Positions 11,111 through 24,115 are shown, numbered from the stretch's first letter. The stretch: 64,000 nucleotides of DNA from Cryptomeria japonica (GCF_030272615.1 NC_081415.1:416296757-416360756); one strand, 5' to 3'. Numbers and translations are program-made. The notes: generated from the sequence alone by a model not told the origin.

Positions 11111-11660
11111 TATGCGGTTACACTTTCTCTTGGTGGTGTTCATACCATGGTTTTCGTGTTGTAGCGGTATTTGACGGTTGACTTGGTCTCCTCCTGTGAT
11201 TGGTGCCCACGCTGCTCCGGTATCCACGTTGCTCCTATGACTTGAGGCATTAATGTCTCTTCGTGTTCATTGTGCCCTGCCAAGATCATGATGCCCACCT
11301 GCTAGTTGATCATGATGCCCCCCTGCTAGTTTAAGGAGCGACAAAGCTATTGTGTTGGAGAGATAAGGAGAATTGTAATGGACTGATAAGGAGATGTTTG
11401 GAGAGATAAGGCGTTTGGAGTGATAAGGAGAGATGGATATAACAAAAATATATGTAAGTGTAGCATTCATATCATCGAGGAGGTGTTAATACCTCATCAT
11501 GTAATCCCTCAGGGAGGGGGTCCCCCATTGTGACCCCCACTAGTTCGTAGCTCCAGTGAAAAGCATTCTTAATAAATTAAAAAATAATCACAACATTACC
11601 GATCAAAAAATAATAATTAAATAAAATTTATCTGAAACTTTGATTTCCTCTGTCTTTGGA

Positions 11661-12122
11661 TGTGTAGTCTTTGTTTGACCTGGATAACCTCCTCTCGCAA
11701 ACTGAATGACGGACATATGACCCAGGCATTTTATCTACCCAACCAAACGAAGCATAGGCTTCCCGGTGCTCTTGATAAGCTCTTGTCCCTCACGACGGAG
11801 TATCCTAGCAAGGATGTGTAGTCTCTATTTGACCTAGATAACCTCCTCTCGCAAACCGAATGACAGACATATGACCCAGGCGTTTTATCTGCCCAACCAA
11901 ACGAAGCATAGGCTTCCCAGTTGTCTTGATAAGCTCTTGTCCCTCACGACGGAGTATCCTAGCAAGGATGTGTGGTCTCTGTTTGACCTGGATAACCTCC
12001 TCTCACAAACCGAATGACGGACATATGACCCAGGCGTTTTATCTGCCCAACAAAACGAAGCATAGGCTTCCCAGTGCTCTTGATAAGCTCTTGTCCCTCA
12101 CGACGGAGTATCCTAGCAAACT
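11661..12122. repeat. 154 bp tandem repeat, three copies
   Basis: TGTGTAGTCT-type starts occur at 11661, 11815 and 11969, giving two exact 154 bp steps. The unit contains GACGGAGTATCCTAGCAA at its end. Because 154 is not a multiple of three, any peptide changes frame at each copy. A minus-strand frame of about 60 codons (ELIKSTGKPMLRFVGQIKR) spans a single unit and may be a decayed coding fragment. Confidence 0.9.
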
Positions 12123-13581
12123 GGTACCAACTGGCAATCATGTAGAACTAGCAACCCATCCTGGTTGAACTAACTACGAGCATTCTAACAGGGAGAAAAA
12201 TAAATCATTACCCTATTGGGGAGGTTGGTTAGCCCGTAAACAAGCACCCTATTCCATAAAGCATCCCTCATAGACATAAAAATAATTAACCCTCCTTGAA
12301 TTAATATCCGAATAATATTTATTATATGTTTTAAATTTTCTTAATTTCCTTCTTCAAGTAAAAATCATTTTCTTTAATCAATATTCAAATTAAAATTTTA
12401 CTAATATTAAAATTCCAAATAAAATAACCATTTCCAAAAAAAAAATACAAAAATAATTAATTTCAACCCATTAAACCATTTCCACAAAAATACAAAAATA
12501 ATTCTAAATTCTCCACTCTTAGGAAAAATAAAAGTCAAATGTCAGATCCTAGAAAAAGATTCTTGCCGCGACACCACTGCCATATTCAAAGATAATTACG
12601 AAAACCATGCTTGTAACTCTTCATGAACAGATATAAAAACAACAGAGGGAAAAAGGGCGATTCAACTGACTGGCAGACTGATGAAGTAAAGCGTAAAGAT
12701 AGGGTAGAGTAAGGCGTGAATGGACGTTGCTAACAAAATCAAGAAATCAAAGAAACTCGGCCTTTCCACATTCAAAATCTGCAACCTGTGGACAGAGAAG
12801 AGGAGGCGTGAAAGATGAATTCAGCTTGATCAGCAACGTTTCCCCCTCTCCTTTTGACCTACAGCTAAATTCGATCAGCAAGGGAGGCAGCAAATTGAGG
12901 AAAGAGGGAAGGCGTGAGAGACCAACATCACCCTCCCCCTACTTCCTTCCTGGCAGACCCATCAAGATAGGATCGCCCTCCTATTCAGACTAGCAGATTT
13001 TTAAAGGGGGTGAGGTAGAGAAGGGGCGTTTCTGGCAGCTTAACACCTATCGTTTCTTTTTCCATTTCTAGCTATATGCTAAGGAGGACTGGCAGGAGTA
13101 AACCAAGAGGATGGAGTAAGGTGTGAGAAGACGTGGGGGAAGAATAGCCCAACTCAAAATCAACGCCTTCCTCAATTCTTTTCCAGGCAGCTCAGGGGCA
13201 TGGACAGGTAAGTGGCGTGGGAGGATTAAGTAGAAAGAGGAGAGGAGAAAAATTGAATTCACAGCAAATCAATCCCAGCCTAAGTCGATTTGACAGAGAA
13301 GGAAAAGAAAGAGACGGGAGACGCCAAAGATCACAACCTTATTCCTCAGAACTGTCGCTTTGATCCTGCAGAGATAGCGGTTTAGAGAAGAAGATATAAA
13401 AAAAAAAAAAAAGTAAAAGATCGCCTGTTAAGAATCGTTGAAACCCAAGGGAAAGGATGATGGATTTCTCCCCCAACAAATAGGTTTTGACTCGGCTTTT
13501 TCTATTAGCTCAATACCCCTTTGTGATTTGCGGAGAGTTTTTACAAAATTCTTTTGATGATTCTCAATGCTAGACAACTCC

Positions 13582-13596
13582 TATATTTATAAATAT
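13582..13596 (-). promoter_or_regulatory. Possible TATA box of the nested element
   Basis: The minus strand reads TATTTATAAATATAG, about 1.2 kb inside the TGTCACGACTC end, a plausible U3/R position. The surroundings are AT-rich, so it may be chance. Confidence 0.3.
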
Positions 13597-14833
13597 TTAG
13601 GCTAAGTTAGGATACCATGCATGAAAGATGCATGATTTAGTTTAATTAGAAATTAAGAATATTGAGTTCTTAAATAATTACAATTCCCCTTTGCATGATA
13701 TTTAAATAATAATTTTATAAATTTTAATTTTGATATCTAGTTGTAATTATATTAATGCATGATTTATTTAATTTAAATAATTATATTTTTTTAAATTTAT
13801 TTTTTATTAATTCTCGCATGATTTTATGTTATCCTCCAATAGCAAATATATTTTATTTACTACTACCTTACATGTCTCTTATATTTTTTTATATGTACGC
13901 ATGTAAATTTGTAATTTGCTTTATTATTTGCATGTTCATATTATATTTTCCTCAATTTTATTATTTACATATACAAGAATTATTCTTCTCAGTTTATAAC
14001 TCTCGTATGTAATTTTAAATATTTGCAATTCTTAAAATCAATTAATTATTGTATCCATTAAATTTAAATTCAATTTTTTAAATATCAACATTATGCATGT
14101 CAAAATTTTAATTTAGAATTGAAAATTTACAAATCTTGATTTTATATATATTTTTTTGAATATTTTACTATCAATTAATTGTTATATTTTATTTAATTTC
14201 TTTAATTAATCTCTTTATTTATTTATTTTAACTTTTAAATAATCACATTTTAATTATTTAATTTCTAGCATTAATCTTTATATTTTATTATTTAATTATC
14301 GAATAATCTATTATTACATTTAAATTATTAAATTCTTCAATAGATTTATTTTAAATTCCCAAATTTATTTTACTAATTATTATCTAATTTGGTGTTTTTG
14401 CACAGGGTTCCAGTCCTTAGGTCACTACCGCCAGGCTAGAAAACCCCTCCTCAATCATATGTCCGCCTTCGACGGTCAACCTACAACTTACTCCAACTCA
14501 ACAAAAAGTCATCAGATCACGATAATAAAATTGTGTTACATAAAAATCTAATAAAAACATTAACATCATTAAACATCATAACAACATTATTCATCATTAT
14601 TAAGTAACAATATTAATCATAACAGTTAAACATCATAAATAGCATTAAAACATCATCATCCTAAAATAACTAGCCATCATTATTGTCACTAAACAACACA
14701 ATATCATCTAACATCATTATTAATCTAATTAAATCATTACGTGAAAAATGTCAATAGTATCAGTATCTGGCGTATCAAGTAAATCTAACAAGGGTCTGAA
14801 TCGAGTCGTGACACAAGGCAATAAATTTTAACA

Positions 14834-14844
14834 CTCCCCCTTTG
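14834..14844 (-). other. Polypurine tract of the copia element
   Basis: On the minus strand AAAGGGGGAG lies directly against the TG start of the 3' LTR at 14833, the position and composition expected for the plus-strand primer. Confidence 0.9.
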
Positions 14845-14864
14845 TCCTGAGCCAACAAACAAAA

Positions 14865-15640
14865 TCAATCATAATTCAAATTAACAATGCCCAAATTTCT
14901 CCTTAGGCACTCGAAGTTGTCTCTACTCAATGGCTTGGTGAAAATGTCTACTAGTTGCTGCTCAGACCTGTAAAACTCCATTCTTATTTCACCACTATCA
15001 ACTAAACTTCTAATGAAGTGATATTGATCTCAATGTGCTTTCTTCTTTTATGAAACACATGGTTTTTGCTCAATGCAATTGATGAAACATTGTCACAAAA
15101 GATCGTTGTTTCGTCCTCTTTTTCTTCCTTCAAAGTTGCCAAGATTCATCTTAGCCAAATAAATTGACATGTTGTTGCATTCGCTGTTATATACTCAGCC
15201 TCAATTGTTGATAGGGAAATAATGGGTTTCTTCTAAGAAGCCCATGAGATTACACTCGAACCCAAATGAAATACATAGCCCAAAGTACTCTTCTTATCAT
15301 CTACACTTCCTGCCCAATCACTATCTGTGTAGCCAACCAACCTAAAATCATTTACATCATTACACAAAATGCCATATCCCTTGGAGCCATTCACATACCT
15401 CAAGATTCTCTTACTCGCTTGCCAATGGGTGTCCTTTGGAGTCTCCATAAATCTGAAAATCAGACTCACTGCATGCATTATATCAGGCCTAGTTGTTGTT
15501 AAATACATCAAACTTCCAACGAAACTCTTAAACCTAGTTGAATCAACATTGTTGTTGCAATCTTCCTTGCTCAACTTAAGACCTATGGTTGTTGGTGTTG
15601 GTGCAGGCTTGCTACCATGCATTCTAAATCTCTTAAAGAT
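14865..15640 (-). pseudogene. Copia RNase H region and pol C-terminus
   Basis: The open stretch at 15622-15233 begins with the copia connection motif FKSFVGSLMYLTTTRPDI and carries RNase H landmarks YTDSDWAGS and KKSTLGYVF. A TAG beside ISWAS interrupts it, after which the same frame continues with STIEAEYI, then FCDN and HKRRKHIEI, and ends VNLNYD with TGA at 14867-14865. The usual catalytic residues (TDSDWAG, EAEYI, CDN) remain, but several stops kill the frame. The end lies 31 bp before the 3' LTR, as expected. Confidence 0.88.
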
Positions 15641-16330
15641 CGCATTAGCATTACCTTTCTTGAGAGATAAATATACTATGATACATTTGTTTTACTTCTT
15701 TGCCTAGAAAATACATCAAGAGACCTAAATTTGTCATCTCAAACTCTCTTTTCATGGCCTCTTTAAAATTAGCAATCAGGAAATCATCATCCCCAGTGAA
15801 AACTAAATCATCAACATACAAGACAATTATAAGAATCTTACCATTAATTGTCTTGATGTAAAGAGTGGGCTCACCATCACTTTTTCCAAAGCCATTGCTC
15901 ATCAAATATGAGTCAATCTTGGTGTACCATGCCCGTGGAGCTTGCTTCAGCACATAAAGAGCCTTCTTCAGCCTATATGTACCTTGCCTTCATGACTTGA
16001 AACTTCATAAACAGGTGGTTGCTCCACATAAACCTCTTCTTTTAACACCCTATTAAGGAAGGCAAACTTCACATCCATTTGAAATACCTTCCATTTTTGT
16101 TGGGCTACAATAGCTATGACCACTACACGATCTCCATCCTTGCAATGGGGGCATACATCTCATCATAGTCTCTCCCAAACTACTATTTGTACCCCTTGAC
16201 AACCACTCTTGCCTTATGACACTCTATTCTTCCTTCGACATTGATTTTGGTCTGATAAACCCATTTAGCCCCAATGACTTTCTTGTTGGGAGGAAAATTA
16301 GTTAACTCCTATGTTTCATTCCTCTCTATT
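15641..16330 (-). pseudogene. Copia reverse transcriptase (RVT_2) relic
   Basis: In upstream-to-downstream order: [13 protein letters not shown], a FGRDYDE stretch, a FQMDVKFAFLN motif holding the first catalytic Asp, QPPVYEV, then APRAWYTKIDSYL and LYVDDLVFTG, the YVDD active site. Several stops and at least two frameshifts separate these pieces; the longest open part is 15953-15651. It would copy the element RNA into DNA in the particle. It cannot be translated as a whole. Confidence 0.88.
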
Positions 16331-16766
16331 ACATCTATTTCCTCATCCATGGCCTCACACCATTTCTCCTCCTCAATAGAATCCTCAAAATATATTGGAT
16401 CACTATGAGAAAATAATGCAAAGTTCACATTTTCATCAAAATCTTCCTCATACCTTCCACCTTGGTAGATCTCCCTTAGACTCTTGTTCTTTTGGGCATT
16501 AAGGAGGTGAGAGTGGGGTCTGAACTCTCACTACTATTGCTACTTTGCTATGCAGACTCTGATTTGTGTCGTCGATAGCTTTTAAGAGTCGATTCTCTAG
16601 TTGTCTCTGGTTGCTTGTCTTTCTTCTTGTTTCTATCAGGATCTATCTGAAGCTATCAGGAGCTTTTATGAACTATCTGGATATGTCGAGAGCTCACTGT
16701 AACTAAATTTTGAGAATTTTCTAATAGTCTGCTTCACTACCTATCTCCATCAGGAGTTGTCGGGAG

Positions 16767-17735
16767 CTATCTAGAGTTGTCAAGAGCTAACGTAGCATCT
16801 TCTTGATCTTTATACTCATCATCATCATCATCATTGGTATCCACCGAGCCATCCCATGACTCATTCTCCAAGAACTCAACATCTCTACTAATGATGATCT
16901 TATTAGTGATGGGATTGTACAATCTATATGCCTTGGACTCAACACTATAGCCCATGAAAATGCATTTCTCACCCTTGTCATCCAACTTTTGCCTCTTCTC
17001 CTTTGGCACATGAGAATATGCCACACACCCAAACAGTCTAAGCTGCTCAATTGTCCACTTGCGCCTAGACCACACCTCTCGCGGAATCTTGTCATGAGCC
17101 GCTTTGGTTGAACTTATATTTATCAAATATATTGTTATTGCTACAGCATCTCCCCAATATTCATTTGGTAATCCTATTGCTTTCAGCATGCTTCTTGCCA
17201 TCTCAACAATGGTCCTATTCTTCCTCTCAGCCACTCCATTTTTCTGTAGAGTATAAGTGGTTGTTAGCTCCTTCTTGATGCCATTTTTCTTGCAAAAATT
17301 CACAAAAGCATTGGAGGTATACTCTCCTCCATGATCTGACCTTAGGACCTTTATGCAATGTCCACTCTCCTTTTCAACTTCGTCTTTAAACAACAAAAAC
17401 TTATCAAAAGCTTCAAATTTATGCTTCAAAAAATAAACCCATGTTCTATGGCTAAAATCATCAATAAAGGTCATAAAATATTGGCTGCTGCCAATAGATA
17501 TGGCTTGCATAGGGCCAACTAAATTAGTATGTACCAGCTCCAATGGTGCTCTTGCCCTCTTAGAATTGCCTTTTTGAAAGGGCAACCTATGTTGCTTACC
17601 CAAAATGCAAGCCTCACACTTGCTTCTAGGTTATTCTATCCTTTGTAAACCATCTACCATTCTTTTCTAGGTCAATAAACTCAAACCAACATAACCCAAG
17701 TGTCCATACCTGAGATGCCATAGCTTGGAAGGGTC
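16767..17735 (-). pseudogene. Copia integrase with GAG-pre-integrase region
   Basis: From 17735 down, LWHLRYGHLGYVGL and CEACILGKQHRLPF give the HHCC zinc-binding region; 17603-16767 is a 278-codon open integrase core. Core landmarks are LVHTNLVGP, FIDDFSH, RSDHGGEYTS and NGVAERKNRTIVEMARSML. In this family the first catalytic Asp lies in a 'LVHTDL' motif; here it is Asn, so one of the three catalytic residues is lost. The second (RSDHGG) and third (AERKNRT) are kept. The C-terminal part has the copia motifs RLFGCVAY and GEKCIFMGYS, then an Asp-rich tail. This is the longest intact ORF of the element. Confidence 0.92.
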
Positions 17736-18024
17736 TTGGATGTTGCTCTTGAGGTCCTTTAACTGTTGCATTGTTGTACATGCTTTCTTAGGAGGTGCAA
17801 CGATGGACTGGGGAGAAACACGTCTCTATTTTCAAAGGAAACATTTGGTTCTTTGTCATTTGTACTGTTGCAACAACTTTATTACTCCCATCTTCGTCAA
17901 AAATGACACATTCACCCTTCTCCATGAACAACTTGCATCCGTTTTAGATCAATTGTCCAACACTCATGAGATTATGTTTAATGTCTAGAGAAAAATAAAC
18001 ATTCTCAATCTCCTTCTTCTCACC

Positions 18025-18261
18025 TTACTTGGTGTGGATCATAATAGATCCTTTTCCCACAACAGGAACTATTCCATTGTTCCCCATTTTTATCTCATAT
18101 ATGATATTTTTGTCAATAAATGAGAACAAACTCTCATTACCACTCATGTGGTTACTACAACCGCTATCCATATACCAAACTTTAGGGTTGCCTTTTTCAC
18201 CAATGTTGCACATGATGAAGGTTGTGGACCGATTATTTTCACCCACATTCACATTGGCCAC
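18025..18261 (-). pseudogene. Copia aspartic protease relic
   Basis: The 78-codon open stretch contains WYMDSGCSNHMSG, the active-site motif of copia proteases (D-S-G), then LFSFIDKN and IKMGNNGIVPVVGKGSI, the usual strand pattern. It follows the zinc knuckle and precedes integrase, the normal copia order. The protease would cut the gag-pol polyprotein. Stops lie on both sides. Confidence 0.9.
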
Positions 18262-19182
18262 ATTAGCATTTTGCTTTGATTGATTACCTTGCTTTTTCCA
18301 GCAATCTTTTGCATAATGCCCAAATTTAGGGGTGTTAAAGCATTCTACATTTCTCTTGTCATACCTTTGATTCGAACTGTTGTTCTTCTTGCCTTGTTTG
18401 TAGTTATTTTTAGAGCTTCTCTATACCTCTTGGATGTATGCTCATTTGTAGCTATCTTCATTTCCATGACCTCTACCTCTTGAACTCTTTCCACTGCTTC
18501 TTCCTCTCCCCCTGCCTCTTGCATTGGCTTGAGATTTGAAAGCTTACTCTTGGAAAGAAGTAGTAGACCTATTTAGGTGGTGCTCATGGGTTTGAAGAGA
18601 ACCCATCAACTCATCAATTGTCAATACTGACAAATTCTTTGCCTCTTCAATAGAAATCACTATTGCATCAAACTTTGAAGGATTTTCTCAACAATCCTCT
18701 GCTCCTCCATGGTTTCTCCATTTGTCCTCAGGTGGTTCAATAAACCAGAGACTCTTGTATAAAATTATGAAATGGACTCATTGTCCTTGATTTGAAGAGT
18801 TTCAAAATCTCCTCTAAGCATTTGGAGCTATACCAATTTGACTTTATCAATCGCCTTATAGCTAGTTTGGAGGATTTCCCACGCTTCCTTAGCATAGTTA
18901 GGTACTGCTATTCCTAGTAAATATCGCCTCTGTAAAGGCTGCTTCAGTCAAACTCAATGCCTTGGCATCTTTCGTCCTTGTCTCCCTCAACTATTTCTTC
19001 TGATTATTTGAGAGGGAAACCACCTGAGCTAGGTCAGTTGTATCCACAAACCTAGTGGCAAAAAGTTCCCACAAATCATTTACAACCATGATGGTTTTCA
19101 TCTTCTTAGCCCAAACATCATAATTTTATCCATTAAAGGGTGTCGGTGACTACTGCCAACTCTTTCCTTCATCTCCATCCAT
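18262..19182 (-). pseudogene. Copia gag relic
   Basis: The start is the ATG at 19182 (MDGDEGKSW), about 70 bp after the PBS. The reading then has several stops but keeps typical copia gag features: YDVWAKKMKTIM, a LWELFATRF-type helix, and near 18310 a zinc knuckle ECFNTPKFGHYAKDC, in which the second Cys of the usual CX2CX4HX4C is replaced by Thr. Gag would form the virus-like particle and bind RNA. The frame is broken many times. Confidence 0.8.
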
Positions 19183-19251
19183 GTCTCCTACACACAAAAC
19201 TCAAACACCCAGAAAAACAAATGCCCTACTCACAAGGATTAAGGCTTTATA

Positions 19252-19263
19252 GCTTTGATACCA
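19252..19263 (-). other. Primer binding site of the copia element
   Basis: The minus strand reads TGGTATCAAAGC immediately after the LTR end. It differs by one base from the initiator-Met tRNA primer site usual in plant copia (TGGTATCAGAGC). Confidence 0.93.
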
Positions 19264-19904
19264 TGTGAAAGATTTGCAAAAACAGGCTAGAGCATACGAG
19301 CTCAAATCCAAACAAAACACAAAGATTGCAACTCTTTTTCCCAATCAGCTGGAAATGTTAAAAATAAATAAATAAAAAAATAGGAGACATGCAATTTCAT
19401 TTGATTTCAATTAAATGATTGGAGAAAACTACAAAATACAAACTCAGAAATAACTATAGATTTCCAATCTATAGGCAGCGATCAGGAGCTACATACAACT
19501 ATACAAAACAAAGCTTCTTTGAGCTCACTACAAACAAATTCTCACTTGGAGTTGCACATAATCAAGAGCTATATTTCTCTACTGACAAACTACATGCACA
19601 CACATAGGTTGTTGTTGTTCACAAAATTCTCTGCTCATTCTCTGGAGCTGCTTCTCTTCTGTTCTATTCTATTGAACTTCTCTCTTTTTGTTTATATGTT
19701 TTCTTCTCAAAAATTACCCCTCAAATTCAAATTCAAAATCTCAACTACCTTCATTAATTCTTTTATAGTTGCAGTTCACATCAGGAGTTGTTAGGATGAA
19801 GATCCCAACACAATCTTCCTCCAGGTTGTTTTTTTTGCAGCACTCTTGATAGGTAGGTGGATTTTATGTGGGGGTAGATGGGCTCGGGGCAATAAATTCC
19901 AACA
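19264..19904 (-). repeat. 5' LTR of the copia element
   Basis: 641 bp with TGTTGG...CACA ends read on the minus strand, flanked by the PBS on one side and the GAGTT target duplication (19905-19909) on the other. It is collinear with 9814-10445 plus 14819-14833. Confidence 0.93.
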
Positions 19905-20600
19905 GAGTTGACATCTCTTTGTGCATATCCACCGTTCATTTTGTCAAACAATCCATGTGCTATCTTTGCTTCCACATTAGTGCAGCTAGGAGGATGTTGG
20001 AAACAGCTGTGGAACTTGGTTTTACAATTGGAAAATATATTTGCTCAAAAGTTTCTAATACTTTGTTTCCCGTGATCATTGTGAGCCATGAGAAGGCTTG
20101 AGGATTTTTGAAAGATAGTTCATGCACTTTGTCTATGCTTCTGCCATTTGCATGTATGCCCATACACTACCCAAAAGCTTGTGCAAAGGTTTCTAAAGAT
20201 TTTTAAATAATCATTTCGTGTATAATCTATAGACACCAAGAAAACATGCTCACACATCCACCACATGTATAAATCGCATTTTGATAATCAAAGAGTCCTC
20301 AAGGTGACCGATATGGGCATGAAATTCAACCATGCACACATGACAATCAAACTATAAAGATATTTTCTAGTGTACTTTATTAATTCAGAGATGTGAGCTT
20401 CCTTGAAGAAATCTATTTTGTGTACAAACCACAATCGTTGCCTTCCTCAAGATGACATCTCTCGGGCATTCTATCAAACAACTCATTTTCCTTGGTCCAT
20501 TCTTTCAAATTACAATTGCAAACTTCAATTTGGAGGTATTTAAAAAAAATCTTGGAAGCGGTTATGATAGGGTTAAAAAGTTCAATCTTTGAGAGCAAGC
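19905..20600 (-). pseudogene. PPR (pentatricopeptide repeat) protein relic, proximal part
   Basis: Minus-strand pieces in several frames match plant PPR repeats in the expected order: ENELFDRMPERC near 20470, ATIVVCTQN just after it in another frame, then SFKNPQAFSWLTMITG, IVKPSSTAVSNILLAA, and NVEAKIAHGLFDKM ... AQRDVNS running up to the copia junction. LFDRMPER and LFDKM...RDV-S are hallmark PPR motifs. The reading resumes beyond the copia element at 9808. Stops and frameshifts are frequent, and no start or C-terminal DYW or E domain was seen. PPR proteins normally bind organelle RNA; this copy is dead. Confidence 0.7.
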
Positions 20601-21983
20601 AAGCATAATGTGGTTCAAAAGTTAAATTTTAGGAGCATTAAGCATAAAAGTTAGAAACTTCAACTTTCAGATGTAAGAGTTAGAAAGTTAAATCTTTGGA
20701 GCATTAGGTGCACAAGTTAGAAAGTTGGAACTGTCAAGCACTTTGTTTAAAAATCTAGAACTTTCAAACACTTAAACAAAAAATGGGATGTTCCAGTGGG
20801 CTTGCAAACGAGTTCAAATACCTTCACCATATCAATTAAAAAACATTGTAGCAGGAATAATGATTAAATGAATATAAAACATTTAAAAATCATTATTTCC
20901 CACTACTTCTCCTAAAGGTTCAATACATTGAAACTGCCATAACTTTTGGTTGACAAAGAATTCAACATCTAAATTTTAACCGATGGTAAACAAGGTTACA
21001 ATGAGTGGAACCCAAAAGAATTTTTACATGATGAAGTTGGGAATACAAAATTTAAGATTCTTTGAATAGAAGATATCAAAAGTTAAAGTATTAAAATCTC
21101 ACAAACGGTGAACTAGGTTAGATGAAAACTAGATACATGACTCAAAATGATCCCCAATACATGTTCATGAAGTGATTTTGATAAAAAAAAATTGTAATTT
21201 CCAAGATTCATCCATATTTGTATTTTGACCAACTCATTTCAGGGTTAACCAACTTGAAATGAAATATGCATACACATCTTGGTGTCTTCCAAAGAGAGAC
21301 ATTAAGACTTCATATGACATTACCTTGAATGCAAAAGTTTAAGTTTTGGATGTTTAAAAGCTACGGAAACATGTTGGAATGAGGCATATTACCCATGAAA
21401 ACAACAATTGAAGGAGTGCGTAAGACATGCAAAAAGGAGGCATATTGGGAAGGGGATGCATTTTTTATTCTTGCATAAAATAAATACCTACAAAAGTAAG
21501 TTGGGAGAGAGGGAATGCACATGTAATACACAACAACATGTATACACATAACACAAAGAGGAAGGCGAGTTGATGAAGTCATGATATATTTACAACAACA
21601 CATATGTGCATACCGAGCAGGCAAATGTATTTCAAGACACAACAAAATTGAAAGGGCAAGATGTGCATAAGGAGATCCAAAGCATGGACATCAAGGAAGC
21701 ATTGCACGATAGATTGAATGCATTCTCACATACCAAAAGGGGCACCATGACAATAGCCAAGTTGACCATCCAAGAAAGTATACTATGTGCTTAAAATTTG
21801 GGTTTCCAATTTGAAATTTTATTTTAAATGCATAATAAAAATATTTTCAATTTGCATTCTTCTCTTTTATCCATATCTAGAAATTATTTATTGTGTATTG
21901 TGTATAATGGTTTCAATTTGAAAATTTGTATTTAAAAACGCTATCTTGTGGTTTAGTTATGGCACCAAGCCAATTCTTTTTAT
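20601..21983. other. No gene recognised; minor internal repeat
   Basis: A roughly 70 bp imperfect duplication (AAGTT-AAATTTT-GGAGCATTA, twice between 20620 and 20740) is the only structure noted. The remainder is AT-rich and non-coding. Confidence 0.5.
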
Positions 21984-22065
21984 TGATACATATTTACATA
22001 CATGTATACATACATATATATACGTTCACATAAATGTACATATACATATACACATAAGCATACGC

Positions 22066-22102
<37 letters not shown>

Positions 22103-22468
22103 TACATACATATATGTATACTATGCATATATATACATATACATATACATATATGCACATATACATGTATGTATGTATGTATGTATGTATGTGTGTATGT
22201 ATACACACACACCCGCACGTACACATACACATACATACATACATATACATATACATATCTATATGCATATACATATATATATATGTATATGTATATGTAC
22301 ATATACACATACATATACATACATACATACATACATGTATGTATACATATAGATATATGTGTATATGTATATATATATATATATGCATGTGTAATATATA
22401 CATATATATGTCTATATGTATATGTATATATATACCCACATACATTTTAATATTGTTTTGTTTAATCA

Positions 22469-22503
<35 letters not shown>

Positions 22504-22514
22504 GTGCATGTGCA

Positions 22515-22593
<79 letters not shown>

Positions 22594-22785
22594 GTGTACG
22601 TATACGTGTACATGTACATGTACGTGTATGTGTATGTGTATGTATATGTCTATGTATATGTCTATGTACATGTATATTTGTATGTATATATATGTATACA
22701 TGTATACATGTATATATACACATACATACATGCACATACACATACACATCCACATCCACATCCACATCCACATCCACATAAAACC
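21984..22785. repeat. Compound microsatellite (ACAT/ATAC, TATGTG, CACATC)
   Basis: Runs of (ACATAC)n, (TATG)n and (ATATAC)n fill 21984-22440. After about 30 bp of unique DNA, a long TATGTG run spans about 22468-22660, and (CACATC)n closes it at 22743-22780. Long open frames on both strands are an effect of the stop-free repeat. Confidence 0.97.

Positions 22786-24115
<1,330 letters not shown>

Larger units (their letters stand above)
10446..14813 (-). mobile_element. Nested 4.37 kb TG...CA insertion (solo LTR or non-autonomous LTR element)
   Basis: Starts TGTAAGGACCCG on the plus strand and ends GAGTCGTGACA. CAGGG at 10441-10445 and CAAGG at 14814-14818 are the target duplication, differing by one base. 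Removing it restores the copia LTR. On the minus strand it begins TGTCACGACTC, a common style of start in plant gypsy LTRs, and a TATA-like box follows about 1.2 kb in. No gag or pol domain was seen, and no second copy of the TGTCACGACTC end was found inside, so I favour a long solo LTR or a large non-autonomous derivative. It contains a SINE-like insertion, a 154 bp tandem repeat, a purine-rich stretch with repeated GGCGTG words (12650-13350) and very AT-rich DNA (13560-14400). Confidence 0.75.
9814..14833 (-). repeat. 3' LTR of the copia element, interrupted
   Basis: Two pieces, 9814-10445 and 14819-14833, together match the 641 bp LTR at 19264-19904. The outer end starts TGTCAAATATTT on the plus strand and the inner end is CAATAAATTTTAACA beside the PPT. 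The nested element sits only about 15 bp from the inner end. Confidence 0.9.
9814..19904 (-). mobile_element. Ty1/copia LTR retrotransposon, complete structure, inactive, with nested insertion
   Basis: The element reads on the minus strand: 5' LTR 19904-19264, PBS, gag-pol 19182-14865, PPT, and a 3' LTR at 14833-9814 that a 4,368 bp insertion splits in two. LTR ends are TGT...ACA. Both flanks carry GAGTT (9809-9813 and 19905-19909), a 5 bp target duplication. Without the nested insertion the element is about 5.7 kb, normal for plant copia. By eye the two LTRs differ at roughly one base in eight, so the insertion is old. Gag-pol has many stops and frameshifts. It landed inside a PPR-gene relic. 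Confidence 0.93.

Noticed and set aside
13755..14012. Plus-strand ORF of 85 codons
   Set aside because: AT-rich low-complexity sequence giving a Phe/Tyr/Ile-rich peptide.
15266..15707. Plus-strand ORFs over the copia pol
   Set aside because: Antisense shadows of RNase H and RT.
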